DNA from: Acanthacorydalis orientalis
Lineage: Eukaryota > Arthropoda > Insecta > Megaloptera > Corydalidae
NCBI GenBank assembly: GCA_034766995.1
Contig: CM068322.1
Span: forward strand, 33,455,439-33,519,438
Direction: 5' to 3'
DNA: 64,000 nt
Below, one piece after another: positions 27,041 through 51,030 of this stretch (position 1 is the stretch's first letter; every line of letters starts with the position of its first letter). The notes under the pieces were generated by a model. That model was not told the origin of the DNA and ran no database searches. It saw nothing but the letters and a program-made list of their open reading frames with translations. The translations under genes were made by a program, and so were the position numbers.

Positions 27041-27106
27041 AAGAGCTGAAAACCTCAATGCGGCCTGTAGTCCATATTTAATGGATACTTATATACATGT
27101 ACGTTG

Positions 27107-27109
<3 letters not shown>

Positions 27110-27154
<45 letters not shown>
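27110..27154. repeat. (TA)n microsatellite
   Basis: Pure TA run followed by a GAGA-rich stretch, about 500 bases before the K2P long first exon. Confidence 0.95.
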
Positions 27155-27158
<4 letters not shown>

Positions 27159-27665
27159 AGGGTGAGAGAGGGAGAGAAAAAAGAAACAAGAGTAGTATGA
27201 GACAAAAATAAAAATTATTAATATAATGTGGCGCATATATTTATGTATCCGCATCCATAAAAACGTTGAAATTTTAAAATGCTTCTAGTTTTAAGTAAAT
27301 AAACTATCCAGCCGGGATCTGAACAAGAAATCCCTATCTATAAAACTATTGACAAAACGATTTCATGAATAGAGAGAGCTTGTAGTAATAAAAACGTTGC
27401 GCAGTGTGCGCTGGCGATCACAATGCGGCAATGTTTGTTTCCATCATTTAGAAATCCACATTACCGACATGCGTCGCTGTATCGATCAACAATCGTACAA
27501 GTAAAACTTTCTTCTGTTTCTATCTGTCTCGCAGACTCCTCGAACGCTCCATCCTGTTCTAAAATAGCAGCCGGCTTCATGTATCTTTAGAAAGCAAAAC
27601 GCACGAGGAAATGACATCTACAGAGTTTGCGCTCTAAAACTATATACTATGTATATTTGGCGCAT

Positions 27666-27673
27666 TATAAATA
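27666..27673 (+). promoter_or_regulatory. Possible TATA box before the K2P long isoform
   Basis: TATAAATA lies 57 bases before the preferred ATG, which would leave a short 5' UTR of roughly 30 bases. In such AT-rich DNA this can be chance, and no initiator motif is obvious. Confidence 0.25.
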
Positions 27674-27729
27674 TAGTACACCGTGTAATTTATTTTTATC
27701 CGCAACCTAGATGCTGTAGTCGCGCCACA

Positions 27730-38413
<10,684 letters not shown>

Positions 38414-38611
38414 AAATCGTTCCGTTTTCATATTTTTTTTTCGATATTATTTCAGTGGGAGAATATTTTTTGCTCAAAGTATTTAAGCATAATAATATTT
38501 TATTAAAAAAAAGTCGCACTGTCACGAAACGTTTGACAGGATCGATTTTTTAAAGTGTGGGTTTCGCAACAGAAATATAACCGTATAATAAGAATTATTA
38601 TATAAAAAAAT

Positions 38612-38616
<5 letters not shown>

Positions 38617-38656
<40 letters not shown>
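38617..38656. repeat. (TA)n microsatellite after the K2P stop
   Basis: Pure TA run about 200 bases past the stop codon. Confidence 0.95.
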
Positions 38657-38658
<2 letters not shown>

Positions 38659-41600
38659 GTATATACATACATATATCTATAATACTTATATACCAGCGAA
38701 GCGTTCACAATTATATCAGCCATGTTCATTAAAACAGAATCAAATAGCTGAATCTTATCTTTTTAACACGTTTGTTCTTGAATCGGCTTTGCATTGAATG
38801 CACACATTAATTGTTAACAGTAAACAGCATATAAACCTAACAATGAATCGAACGGTATGAAAATATATAGATTTGTGGCCTTAGAGGATCGACATTTTAC
38901 GTCTTTCATACGATTTGTTATAGTAAAGTAATTTATTTATTTATTAAATAATATATAACATTTATATATATACATATACATGTAAATTACGATTTTTTAA
39001 ATTTTTTTCACTGTTCATTTGAAATTATTTATTAAGGGGCTTTTAAACAGTCAGTTCAATTAGACGATCAATCAACAGTCAATTCTCAACTTTATTTAAT
39101 CTTAGTGCACACTATATTTACCTCATAGAATAGAAGACGAGTTACTCCTAGTATATGTTTTAATTTCAACTCCGAACTTAGAAAACGAAGATATAAACAA
39201 AATACAATTTCGAATCAAGGAACTCATCAAATTATTTAAGGATAATTGAAAAAGTCTATTTCGAACTGTTACATTTTGTAACTCCATATATACATGAAAA
39301 AATAATTGAATGATGATATATAAGGGAGACTCTATCACAACATAATTGAAGGTTGAGTACCACTTGACGATTTTTGATAATTGGAAGGTAATGCAAAATT
39401 TCTTTAAGATATCATACCGAATTGTACAATAACTTAATTTATATTTGGTTAATTTTTAAACAATTTTAAAATTAAAATCGATCCACTAACTTTTTTGATA
39501 TAACTAGAATAACTGAGACCTAAACTGACGAATCTGTTGACAAAATCATTTCGATTTATAACTCAGTGGAGGATCCATCCAGTCTGATCTGATTTTCAAT
39601 CGAAATCTTCAGTTTTAACCGACAAAAACAACTAAACTGACTGTCTAAAAGCCTCTTTAACCAACACCGTGGGATGTTATTTCTTGTATATATTTTTTAA
39701 CTGATCGTTACATACTTTTAAAGAAAAAAAGGAAATATTTTTACAGATTATACTCGAGACCAGATATTTGTACAGCGAATTCTAGTGAAATACAGAAAAT
39801 AAACGACATTATATTTTTTATAAATCTCGATAACTCGTTCGGAATACAGAAACGAGAAATCAAACAGAGAAAATAATAATATAGTATATTACAATTTATT
39901 GGAAATAAGCAAACGATTAACTTATCAAAACATCGATCATATTTTCAACAAGAATCCAATTTAATGAATAAGATTTGTTGCAAAGCAAACAAGAGATCAA
40001 TTGATAATTTGTCCAGAATGTGTTATATCTTTCTAATCTTATTCAATATATCAATAAAACTTAATTTAATTTTTTTATTGATGAAAACTACTTGAATCCC
40101 CACGCATATCTTTTGGAAGGATCGATAAATAAGATTGACAAAAATATTTACACATTTATCTACGCTAAAACTCATTCGACACGTCCTACGAATTATAATG
40201 TTATTCTTTTCTGTTTTCATACCTGTATGCCCCATATCAAATATTCACCATCGGTCATTCTCTTTAAGAGAGTAACACAACAGTGAAAACTCGAAGAGGA
40301 AATTACATCCTTAAAAATAAGCTACACATACAGACATAAAACTGAAATCAGATCCAATATTTTATACAAATAATCAAATCAAAAAAAAATCGCAAATAAA
40401 TACAACATAACCTTACAATAATAACAGAAATATGGATGGGAAATAAAAAGAGATAACCGTTAGAAGAGTACAATTAGATAAAAGTTATGGTATGAGAAAT
40501 GATTATTTTTATCTCCATTATCAAACATATACATAAATATATTAATAAAATATAAACATTTTATAATAAAGTATGAAAAAAGTGGTACGTGAGTTCAAAA
40601 GAGAGAAACTCTGTACCCTTTATGTGCCGTGCACAACAACCATTGTTAACGCAAATTGATTTTATGCTAAAACTAGCCAAAATACTAATCAAATAAAATA
40701 TCCGTGGTCGACTGCCATTAATAAAAGCCAAAATATTTCATTCAGCCATAAAATATAAAATTTACTTATATATATATATATATATATAATAAATTTAAAT
40801 GCACGTATGCATAAAAATGTCTTATTAATATTTATCTGAAAAATGTACCACTACAAAAAAAAAATAATGAAAACTATATAATTATTGTATTAAATCTAAT
40901 ACTAACTGTATATAGCATCAAATGAAATATGTATATAGACGAAATAACAGCTTGAAATTAAATATAATATTAAATTTATAGTTACATAAAAGAATAATCA
41001 ATATTTTTCAGATATCGTTTTAAATTAATATCTTTATGAAAATGTATTCTCTTTTTATCTGAACTTAACAGACACTAACATTCAAGACTCGTTTTTGAAG
41101 CAGAAGCTAATTCGTCTATCAAAGTCGCATTTAAACTTTACAAAAAACGTCAATATTACTACAGAAAAATCGATTGTTATGAACAATTTTAATACACTTG
41201 CAATAAAACAATTCCATTTTTGGATCCTGATGAACAAAATTTCAATAACAGTAAACAGACTGTACTTAAAACGATGAAACATTGCTTCAAACGTTACATA
41301 CAAATTTCAACTATTTTGCTTTTAAATATACGCCATAATTTATTAAATAAAATGCCAATAAAACTTATTAATAACTAAAAAAAAAATTGGGTTAAATATT
41401 TACTTACAATATGATATTCAGTGATGTTGATGATATAAAAAGATGATTTTTTTAAGTTCAGTTACTGCAAATCTTCTTGTTTCAAATTATAATTTCGTGA
41501 AATTTCATGTTAAAAAATATTCCATGATATTTTTATTTAGATTCGTTAATGCATATTCAAATGTCACAAAAATCTACATAGGTTCAAACAACGTACATTT

Positions 41601-42216
41601 TTGAAAAAATCTGATTGTTTAAGAAACTTCGATAATCAGATTCATATGTTCTCATTTGGACTTAAGTCGGAAAACTGAATTCGTTATTTAGAAATTATTA
41701 TAAAATAATCAAATCAGAAATACTTAGGTTATAAACAACCAAACAACAAACCGCTTTTGTTTCATAAGACGCCGATTTTTTGATTTGCAACGATTCTGCG
41801 CATATTTAAAACTGCTTTCTTCAATTCACTTTTCACTATACTAATAACAAGCTTATCTATCAAACAAGTACTTGAACATGATCCCTCATTTACTACGTTG
41901 ACATAACAAGATAAATAAAAAATAACCAAGTAAAAAAAAACAAGTGAATAGTAAAAATATTTTTAAACAATGTTTTCAGCTTACGTACGACAAAACGTTT
42001 AAAAAAACTGAACGAAACTAATAATATAATACAGAAATATAAATTAATAAAGAGAACGATTTAATAACAGATAACTTCTCTAATCACTGCTGATTTTTCA
42101 CCACTATATTTTTTGACTGTATAGATTTTTGTGATTGGCTATTTTGTTATATATTTGTATTTTGTTTCTTGTGAATTATCTATACAATATTAATTACGTA
42201 TACTTATATGAATAAC

Positions 42217-42257
<41 letters not shown>

Positions 42258-44084
42258 ATAATTACAAATTATGTATTAATTTTCAAGGTTTGTGACTTAT
42301 CGTATATCGAATAACACATTTTAGAAAAATATAAGTACTATTTACAGTTGCAATAAACAAGAATAAATAATGTATTTTGATATTCGATACATGAATATCG
42401 TTAGAAGCATGTCATTTGATACACAAGAGTATGATTAGACTCTGTGAAAGAAAAGAAAATGTAATAAATATTGAAATATGTATATAATACATATTTACAT
42501 GTACATATATTTACGTAAATAATAAAATAAATAATGTAAACAGTTAATTTTCCGATAAATTCTTTTGTATTATGCATTGTATGTAAAAGTTTCAACAATT
42601 AGCATTAGGAAGTTTTAATTTTTTACGATTACGATATGTTTAGATTTAATTATCATATAATGAATTCTATTCTACGTTTCGCGCACTTGAAGCGCTTGTT
42701 TGTTGCTTTTTTTGAATGAAAAAAATAACACAACAATCATCTGTTCTCAATTGTTTGTTTAAAATGTTAATTATGTATTTATAAATAATATTATGACTGA
42801 AAAAGCGACCACATTTAATGTAACATCAGTGATTAAATACTTACAATCGAATAATCCAGATAATTTAAGAGAAAATAGGTAGATATTTATATATACACAT
42901 ATAAATATGACCACTTTGTTGACATCCGTGGTCAAATTATTGATTACATTTATAAGTTACGTATTCTAAGTCTTATTTTAATCGTTTTACATATTTGTTT
43001 TGAGTTCGTTATCTATACATGTGAACATAATGCATTTGTGGACTAAACGTTTAATAGTTTTATTACATTTATCTTACTGTTTTGTACATTTTATACGTGA
43101 AACCGTTTGAGGAACGCATAAATGAAATTCGCTGTTTAATTATCAAAGTTATCTGACTGAGGTAGGCATTGATTATTTTCGGCCGCGACTATTTATAAGT
43201 TGCAAAAAAATTGGTGCTATTTTTAAATTAGGTATTTGTTAGCTGAAATGTTTGCTATGTGATCTGATGATGATTGTCAATTTATTGTAAATAAATAATA
43301 TATTTTTAATTTGTGTTCGTATGTCTTTTCGATTTTATCCCTAGAAATATTCAGTCAGTTTCAGTTTACACGCTTATCGAAAACTGTCAAAACATGATCG
43401 AAACAGTCACACTGTTTCCCTCTGTTGACCATTTACCAAACTAAAATATGTAAAAAATTAACAATTAATGGTAGGAACAAACCTAATGAATCAATTTATA
43501 AATCAAATTAATAAGAGAATAATTAGGTACATAGCTGGAAAATAATTAGACAGTAGTAACTGGACCGATCGAAGAGATGAGAATTTAAAAACAGGATGAG
43601 ATTGAAAAATGTTTTAACTAGAATTTATATACAATAACTCTCTAAGTTGTTTTTGTACACCGGAAATTTATTATTTAAAACATAGAAACATTTAAAATAC
43701 AAATATTAATACTTTTATACTTTATTCTTTCTGAATGTTATTTATATCAATAAATAATTTCAAACATAATATTATCGAATGCTATTTAATAAAAAAATAT
43801 ACAATGTAGAGCAGACATAAATGCATATTACCCTCGTATTTGTATAAAATGAAAAATGTTTGATTAGAAGATTATTATAAATCATTTTTGTAATTTTTAT
43901 GTAAAGTACATATTCCAGTTCGTTCAGACTAGATGCGGTACTATTTCATAAACTGAAGTCCATTCAGTATCATAATTTGTTTTTCAATAGATGTTAAATT
44001 AAAATATAAGTTTTTATAAATGTTTAGTCATTACAAAGAGAAAAAAAAGGTAAAAACACCTCTGATGAACTTTGAAAATGAATT

Positions 44085-44425
44085 ATTAGTCATCATATTG
44101 GAACAACTTGGGCAAAGTAAGCTTAATTATCTTTCATAAATGACTCTTTTTTTACCTCACAAATCACAAACATTTTTTCTGACCAAAAAATCATTATTGA
44201 TCATTTTATTGTCGCTTATGTACATTTCGTTGACGATCTTCAGATCTCCAAGCTACAAAAAAAGCCTTTTTTTATATTTTTCTATACTCTGGCACTTCGA
44301 TTGAAATGCGTACAAGCAACAATCAAAAATGGTCAATAATGATTTATTGAACATTTTCAACCGGACTTTTTTGTTGATTGCACAGTTGAAAAAAGAATTA
44401 ATTTGCAAAGTGTATGTATAGTTGC
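44085..44425. mobile_element. Foldback MITE family D upstream of Maea
   Basis: Two arms: CATTATTGATCATTTTATTG...TTCAGATCTCCAAGCTAC, and the inverse with CTCTGGCACTTCGATTGAAA, CAACAATCAAAAATGGTCAA and ATTGAACATTTTCAACCGGA. Confidence 0.7.
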
Positions 44426-44717
44426 CTAAATCAAAAAAATACAGGTTAAAAGTCTAAACAGTGATCGATAAATAGACAAGAGTTCAATAATCCAATTGTC
44501 GTCGTACAGAATTATCCAAACACAAACTCTTTTTAAGTACAATTCCACTCGATGAAATGTTACATAAATATGTTAAACAATAATTTAATTCAACCGTAGA
44601 AGATTTGAATATTTTTAAATATATACATGTATAATTGCCCATACTTATTTCATCGGTCATGCCTTCGGTAACAAGTTTTATACTTTCAGATTTTTTTAAT
44701 TAATTTTAATGAGTATG

Positions 44718-44718
<1 letters not shown>

Positions 44719-44770
<52 letters not shown>
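44719..44770. repeat. (TA)n microsatellite upstream of Maea
   Basis: Pure TA run about 390 bases before the Maea ATG. Confidence 0.95.
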
Positions 44771-44772
<2 letters not shown>

Positions 44773-45156
44773 CGACGCGAAAATCTAAATGGTCTCTAAA
44801 TTTCGCATCGGTTAACGCAAGTCAAAAAAGGCTGATGCTTTGTTCTCCTTTACTCGTTTTTTGAAGAAAATCATATAAAACACTCGTTCCTTCTTGACAA
44901 AAAAACGTCGTCAATAATGTTAATAAATATGCGTTCGTGCATTTACGCATCTACGCATCTTTCAGCACACCGCAATATCATTAACGACTAACGAAAACAA
45001 GCATTCGCTAGAAACCTTGCGCACTGATCATATGGTGAGACAATAAAATCAGCTGTTTGAGTCGCTTTGTCAAAATCGACCAGTGACAATATTCTCATCG
45101 CGACGTTCGTACAACTGTAATCCGATTTTATGGTTCTAATAAGTAAAGAGGATAAA

Positions 45157-45195
45157 ATGTCTGATCTGAAATCATTAGAACATCCTACCTTGAAG
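45157..45195 (+). CDS. Maea: Maea exon 1
   Basis: It encodes [13 protein letters not shown]. The ATG follows GATAAA, and the donor is AAG|GTTAGC, phase 0. The exon is short, but the residues fit the start of the family and join in frame to [10 protein letters not shown]. Confidence 0.9.
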
Positions 45196-47499
45196 GTTAG
45201 CGTACACATTGCAAAACAGTACGCCTTCGAAATTATTTAACGTCCGCACTCGTTTGAAACATTTTGTGATCGTAGGTACCGTATGAACTTTTGAACAAAA
45301 AATTTCGGGCGGCGCAGAAATCGTTAGACAGGGAAGTGTCTCACGTGCAACAGGCGGCGCTCGAAATTGAAAAAGGCATTTCAGCTGAAAAGGTCGGAGC
45401 TAATGATATCAGCCGTTTACTCGGAGGAATGGTAATATTTTTTCCGTCATTCGAATCATCTGATTTTCATTAATACTCACTGTTCTGTGACAGGTTGAAA
45501 AACTTCAGGTTTTGAAAAGGAAAGCCGAAGAAAGCATATCAGAAGAATTACAAGCCGGATACGTGTGTAAAAGAAGATTGGACCATTTGAAAGAGCACAA
45601 CGTCATGACAGCTTCAGGAGAAGTTTCTCAGGGTGCTGTCAATCAGTGGCGTCGACGGAGATTGGACAGAATGCTCGTCGAGTATTTTTTAAGGAAAGGA
45701 TATTATAATGCTGCAACGAAGCTTGCTGAAAAATCAGAACTTCAAGATTTAACAAATATAGGTTAGTATAATGATTATATTATCATAGATCTAAAATATT
45801 ATGTAATGGTTATTGTTTAATCCATTTGTTTCATAATTCAATACAAGTCATTTCTCATATAAAATATTCCTTAAAAGTTATATATGTAAGCATTATTTTA
45901 CAAAATATAAATATATATATATATATTTATTTATTTATTTCTTTTAATGCAATTTGGAAAAAATCTGCTATTAAGGTACAAACTATTTTTTTATCTTATC
46001 TTAAAATTTAACTGAAAAAAGTAGAACAGATATTGTAATAATCGTCCTAAAGATCGACACACTTTCTCATAACTTTTGTTTTTTTTTTCAAACTCTTATT
46101 CTTTTTATTAACTCTGAGACTTACTGTTCTTTATTGAGTATCTAATTTTTTTTTTAAATAACTATTAAAAGAAAAGGTATCTTTCTTCATGAATATTCTT
46201 TTAATATTTTTATATATATATAACATCACAAGATAAATATTTTTTATTTAAGAATTAAGTGTAAATTTATATGAAAAATATTATTTTTTTCTAATATAAA
46301 AAGATTTTAAACCCTACATGTAATAATTAGAATTCTGCAAGGTTGTATATTATTTTAGATGTGTTCCTAGTTTCACGTGAAGTCGAAAAGTCTCTTGCCA
46401 TGCATGAAACTGACAAATGCTTAGCATGGTGTCATGACAATCGTTCAAAATTGAGAAAACTGAAGTCGAATATGGAATTTAATCTTCGAATCCAAGAGTT
46501 TATCGAACTGATAAAGGCGGATAGAAGAGTTGACGCGGTCAAATATGCGAGGAAATTTTTTTCTGTCTATGAAGAAGAACAGTTGCCATCTATTCAACAT
46601 TGTATGGCGCTTCTAGCATTTCCGATTGATACTGGTAAATATTATTAATAAATTTAATACTTTAGATAAAATTTATAAAGACTTGTACTAAATTATTTTA
46701 GTAGTATTTATTATTTGAAAAAATTTCTCATAGTATAAGAATAAGAAATACATAAATTATTATTATTTTAATATTTGATTTTCCAACAGATATAACTCAG
46801 TACAAGACATTATTCGAAGAATCTCGTTGGGACACTTTAATCGAACAATTTCGCCAAGAAACGTATAGACTTTTCCAGCTTTCAAGCCAATCTGTGTTCA
46901 CTGTTACGTTGCAAGCCGGCTTATCTGCACTAAAGACACCATATCCTTTTAGAATACTTTTTTTTCTGTTTTATTTGAAATAGTTTATCTATTTACCTCA
47001 AAAAGGATCTTAAATCTTTCAGTACTAAAGATCAGTACAAAGGAATCATAATTATGTGAAATTCGTTTAAAAGATATCATCTACGATAATGACTTTTAAA
47101 TTTAATTTATCCTTAACTGACTTATACGCAGTGTTATTCGTCGAATCCAGAACGTCGTAATCCAGCGTGTCCTGTATGCCAAGAACCTCTGAACTCTCTC
47201 GCTGAATTATTGCCATATGCTCATTGTTCTCAGTCACGTTTAGTATGCCATATATCAGGTTTGCCGCTCAATGAACATAATCAACCGATGGTTTTACCTA
47301 ATGGTTATGTGTATGGAGAACAGGTGAGTTTCAATATATTCAAGTGTTGAATATATTGAATGACTTTATTTTCTTTCTAATGACTTTATTTTCACAGGCT
47401 TTAGAACAAATGGCAGCAAAGAATAATGGAAAAATTATCTGCCCAAAAACTAAAGAAGTTCATCCATATAAAAAAATTGAAAAAGTATTTGTAATGTAA
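45157..47499 (+). CDS. Maea: MAEA, GID/CTLH complex RING-type E3 ubiquitin ligase subunit
   Basis: Spliced CDS: 45157-45195, 45276-45431, 45494-45761, 46359-46634, 46790-46940, 47128-47323 and 47398-47499. This is 1188 nt and 395 aa, against 396 aa in human MAEA. MAEA (yeast Gid9/Fyv10) pairs with RMND5 as the catalytic RING dimer of the GID/CTLH ubiquitin ligase. Seen here: an N-terminal helical region ([16 protein letters not shown]); LisH about 121-153 ([20 protein letters not shown]); CTLH about 159-216; CRA to about 300; and a degenerate Gid-type RING with C311, C314, H329, C330, C337 and C377, ending in the family's KVFVM-like C-terminus. Start [13 protein letters not shown] matches the conserved [11 protein letters not shown] junction of the family. 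All junctions are GT-AG except intron 5, which is AT-AC. The gene appears intact. Confidence 0.97.
45276..45431 (+). CDS. Maea: Maea exon 2
   Basis: Fifty-two codons, phase 0 at both ends, acceptor CGTAG and donor ATG|GTAATA. It encodes the conserved N-terminal helical segment before LisH. Confidence 0.95.
45494..45761 (+). CDS. Maea: Maea exon 3 (LisH)
   Basis: Acceptor TGTGACAG, donor ATAG|GTTAGT, ending in phase 1. It carries the LisH motif with [20 protein letters not shown]. Confidence 0.96.
46359..46634 (+). CDS. Maea: Maea exon 4 (CTLH)
   Basis: Acceptor TATTTTAG, donor ACTG|GTAAAT, phase 1 at both ends. It encodes the CTLH domain and the start of CRA ([20 protein letters not shown]). 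Confidence 0.96.
46790..46940 (+). CDS. Maea: Maea exon 5 (CRA), ends at an AT-AC splice site
   Basis: Acceptor TTCCAACAG. It encodes the CRA segment up to ALKTP and ends in phase 2 after CC. The next bases are ATATCCTTTT rather than GT, and no GT donor nearby keeps the frame. Confidence 0.93.
46941..47127 (+). other. Maea: U12-type AT-AC intron of Maea
   Basis: This 187-bp intron starts ATATCCTTTT, the minor-spliceosome 5' splice site consensus. It holds a TCCTTAAC branch site at 47110-47117 and ends in AC at 47127, about 11 bases past the branch A. Splicing here gives KTP|QCY, the junction conserved in MAEA proteins. Confidence 0.92.
47128..47323 (+). CDS. Maea: Maea exon 6 (Gid-type RING)
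   Basis: It starts with the G that completes the Pro codon, then [10 protein letters not shown], and carries CPVC, the HC pair and the VCHISG and NGYVYG signatures. It ends CAG|GTGAGT, phase 0. Confidence 0.95.
47398..47499 (+). CDS. Maea: Maea exon 7, stop
   Basis: Acceptor TTTTCACAG. It encodes the last RING Cys (IICPKTKEV) and ends KVFVM followed by TAA. Confidence 0.95.
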   Translation, partial: ALEQMAAKNNGKIICPKTKEVHPYKKIEKVFVM

Positions 47500-49348
47500 G
47501 GACTCAAAGCAATAACTTAATAACTAATCAATTTTGGCTTTCGTATGTATGTATGTATGTGTATGTATATATATATATATATATTGATAGATAGGTTGAA
47601 AAATTCGAAATATTTTTTTCTATTATATAATTTTAAAATGTGCTTATGATTATTACAACTATTATATATATACATAATATACATATTAATGATATTATAA
47701 AATAAAAAATATATTTTTTTGTCTTTTTTTATCATAAAAATATTTAAATGTAATCTTCTTTAAATATGTATTATATTTTGCATTCAAAATAAATATAATT
47801 ATGTAAAAGTTTGCATTTGTTTTATTTACAATGAACTTTTTTGAAATGAAACATTATTGAGGTGTTTCATGAAAATTGTATAAAAAGAAGAGTGCTATTG
47901 TTTAATAATTAAAATAAATGAATCTAGTGTAGGATAATATTGATCGATTGTTAGTAGAATGTAATATTAATTTATATATGTAATATTTAAATATAATGTT
48001 TGCAATTAAAAAAGGATCCTTAATGAATAATTGTTCTATTTTGCTGTTCAGAAAATAGTTTCTGTGGACAACTATTTCTGTTCTAAATGATAATCATTAG
48101 CCAAACGTTTCTTTAAATATAAAAACCTTAATTGTCGTTTTAAATACAAGTTAATTTAAAATCTTGTGTATCTACCGAATCAAACGAAAAGATAATTAAC
48201 ACCATGCATAAACAGTCATCTAATTTAAAGTAATAAAAATTAGCGAAGACCACATAGGTAGGTGGTGCCACTCTTGCCATTATTTCGAACTGTCTCAATT
48301 GTATGCGTGTGTGTATGCATATACAATAGGTATATGATTTTATTAAAGCAAATTATGGGTCATAATTTTCTGAAAAAAAGGGAATTATAAAACTAAAAAT
48401 CCAATTGATGATCAAATATGTCCTGCAAATGTAATGTGAAGTAAAAACTTAATGCTGTCATTCAGAATGAGGCAGGTCATGTATTAAAAAGAGATGAAAT
48501 TATTAAAATTTTGATTGCCATGTTTCTTTTTTTCTTTTATGGTAACATATCAATCATTTTATTGCAAAAAATATAATAATTTAAATAATTTTATATTTCC
48601 ATGAGAACGTGAAAAAGGCAGTAGATATTTTCACATCGAAAAAATCGATGATTATCATATATTTTTGATAAATCATTCAAGATTATTCTATGTCTGAGCC
48701 AGTTAAAAGTCATAGATAGTCATGAGTGTATGTGTATGTATGTATCATCTGCGTTAGCCATATGTAAAATATTTCATTGAAACTCTATTTCAAATATTTA
48801 AATTTATTCAATTTTATCATTTATATATTTCTATAAAGAAATAAAGGCAAAATTCCTTTCTTACTTTTTTGTAATAAAATTTCACTGAATATTTTGCGTA
48901 TGTTGCCACTTCTACACCACGTTGAGGTTGCAGATATGTAGAAGACCTACCGTGTTGATCGGAAGACCAACCCTAATCTAATCCTAACTTGAATTAAGAA
49001 ATTATTTAGAAAAGAATACTAACAAAATAATAAAAAAAAATAATTTGAAATAATTAATTGATTCCATTGAAAATGAAATAGAAGTTATTGTATTATAAAA
49101 ACGAATTTATACAAAAAAGATTAAAAATAAAAGTGAACTTAAAAACAAAAAGCTAAACCTATTCTAGCTAAATTTGAAACTACTCATTCTATTTTTAAAC
49201 CAGTTTACCAAATTACCCTATTTCATAATACTGATGAATAATTGAAATTTGGAATTCCTCGTCATTTCGAAATATCAGTAATTCCTTATTAAATAAAAAT
49301 CTTTTAGTACTCTTCAGAGTACATTAAAATTAAAACGTCTCGTTTTGA
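47500..49348. other. Region downstream of Maea
   Basis: It holds the Maea 3' UTR and then AT-rich DNA without recognisable genes, RNA genes or transposons. Confidence 0.6.
47788..47793 (+). terminator. Maea: Possible Maea poly(A) signal
   Basis: AATAAA lies about 290 bases after the stop. The DNA is AT-rich and other near-matches exist, so the true cleavage site is uncertain. Confidence 0.35.
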
Positions 49349-49530
49349 ATAGAAAGAGAGAGAATCCGAGTTTCCGTCCATCTTTCCATTTATAAACTTT
49401 ATATCCATCTCTTGCTGAGCTTTCATTCATTCAAGATCCATTAATTTATTATCGTATTTATTTTCTTCTGGATTTTTAATATCATTATTATTTAAACAAT
49501 TTCTTCATCAGAAAGAAACGAGCGAGAATT
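49349..49530. repeat. Diverged duplication, left copy
   Basis: It aligns with 50853-51030 (AGAGAGAGAA..., TTTCCGTCCAT, CATTCATT, TTAATTTATTA, TCATTATTATTTAAAC, ATTTCTTTATC-like). The two copies are about 1.5 kb apart. Confidence 0.6.
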
Positions 49531-49703
49531 TTAAAATGCTTTGATTCTATTCCACAGATTATATAAAACACCATATTTTCGAAAGTGAGCCTTAAGCGTA
49601 TTTTATTATATACTTTATTGATTGAAACATTTTAGTTATAAATAAACCTAAAATGGAAAATATGACCATTACGCTGAAAATCATGAAATTTATATTAGTC
49701 GTT

Positions 49704-49707
<4 letters not shown>

Positions 49708-49755
<48 letters not shown>

Positions 49756-49928
49756 TTCACATTCACACACACACACACAGATTTATGTATTGTTAATCCT
49801 GAAATAAAAAGGCATATTATTGCTGAAAGAAAAAAAATATTAAATACATACAAAAATAAATAAATTATCAGAATCTGAAAGAAAATATATCATTAAAATC
49901 CTGAAAATAAAAATTATTAATTAAGAAT

Positions 49929-50008
<80 letters not shown>

Positions 50009-50146
50009 CACACACACACAACCATTCATACACATCTGAAAGAAAAGCGATTAGAAATTAAAAAAGAAAAAAACCTTTAAATATAACCTGAAAAGAAGAC
50101 TATTAGCTTATATTTAGAACTAAACTATAACTTAATTAAAAATCTC

Positions 50147-50194
<48 letters not shown>
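49708..50194. repeat. Cluster of (TA)n, (GA)n and (CA)n microsatellites
   Basis: TA runs at 49708-49733, 49930-50003 and 50151-50194, the first continuing into (GA)n and (CA)n, with short similar spacers (TCTGAAAGAAA, TTAAA). Confidence 0.9.
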
Positions 50195-50201
<7 letters not shown>

Positions 50202-50852
50202 CATATTAAAAATAAAAGAATCTGAAATAAAAAAATATTAAACAATTTAAATAAAACATAAAATTATCTCTCAGTTTAAACCTCTATTACCTTTCATATA
50301 TTTTTTTCTTTTTTTATTTTCTATACTCATATTTCTAGTTTGATATTAATTGCTTCTATTTTTCGAATAATATTTTATTATTATTTTACTTTTTTTTACT
50401 GAAATATGTGAATGAATAGTTGTTTTTTTTCTCTTTGGATTCATACTTAATCGGTCGTAATATTTTATTCCCACATTTGATCCATTATTTAATTAATAAA
50501 CTACCTGTACAAACATTTAAGATTAATTATTTTTATCCACCTGTAAAAAATGTTTATTAGCATACACATAAAAAATAAACAGTCCACATCCCAATGTTGA
50601 CAACTGAAACTGGGATTTTTTCATAATATCGTTAATTTTTTTCAGCTTTTTATACATCAGTCACGTTTGCATACTGATTCCGATTTTTTTTTGTTTACTC
50701 TTAAGTACTTCTTATTAAAAATTTCATCTCAGATTATTTCCTTGACTTGGATTTAATTTTTGTATGTTTTTCCAAAATATTAAAATGCATATCTGAAAAT
50801 CATAGTTAAAAAAGACACACATACGCATACACACACACACGTATATATATAT

Positions 50853-51030
50853 ATATAGAAAGATAGAGAGAGAACCCTTTTTTCCGTCCATTTTCCATTT
50901 TAATATTTTATTTCCTTGTAAGTTTCCATTCATTTTAATATTTATTAATTTATTAAGGTTTTTACTTTCTTCTTCCCTATTTTATTTCATTATTATTTAA
51001 ACCATTTCTTTATCCGAAATAAAAGAGTGG
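50853..51030. repeat. Diverged duplication, right copy
   Basis: Partner of 49349-49530, also preceded by CA/TA/GA microsatellites. Confidence 0.6.

Larger units (their letters stand above)
38414..45156. other. Intergenic region between the K2P channel and Maea
   Basis: It will contain the K2P 3' UTR and the Maea promoter. I see AT-rich DNA with (TA)n tracts at 38617, 40769, 42223 and 44719 and a foldback MITE at about 44085-44425. No coding exon can be supported on either strand. Confidence 0.75.
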
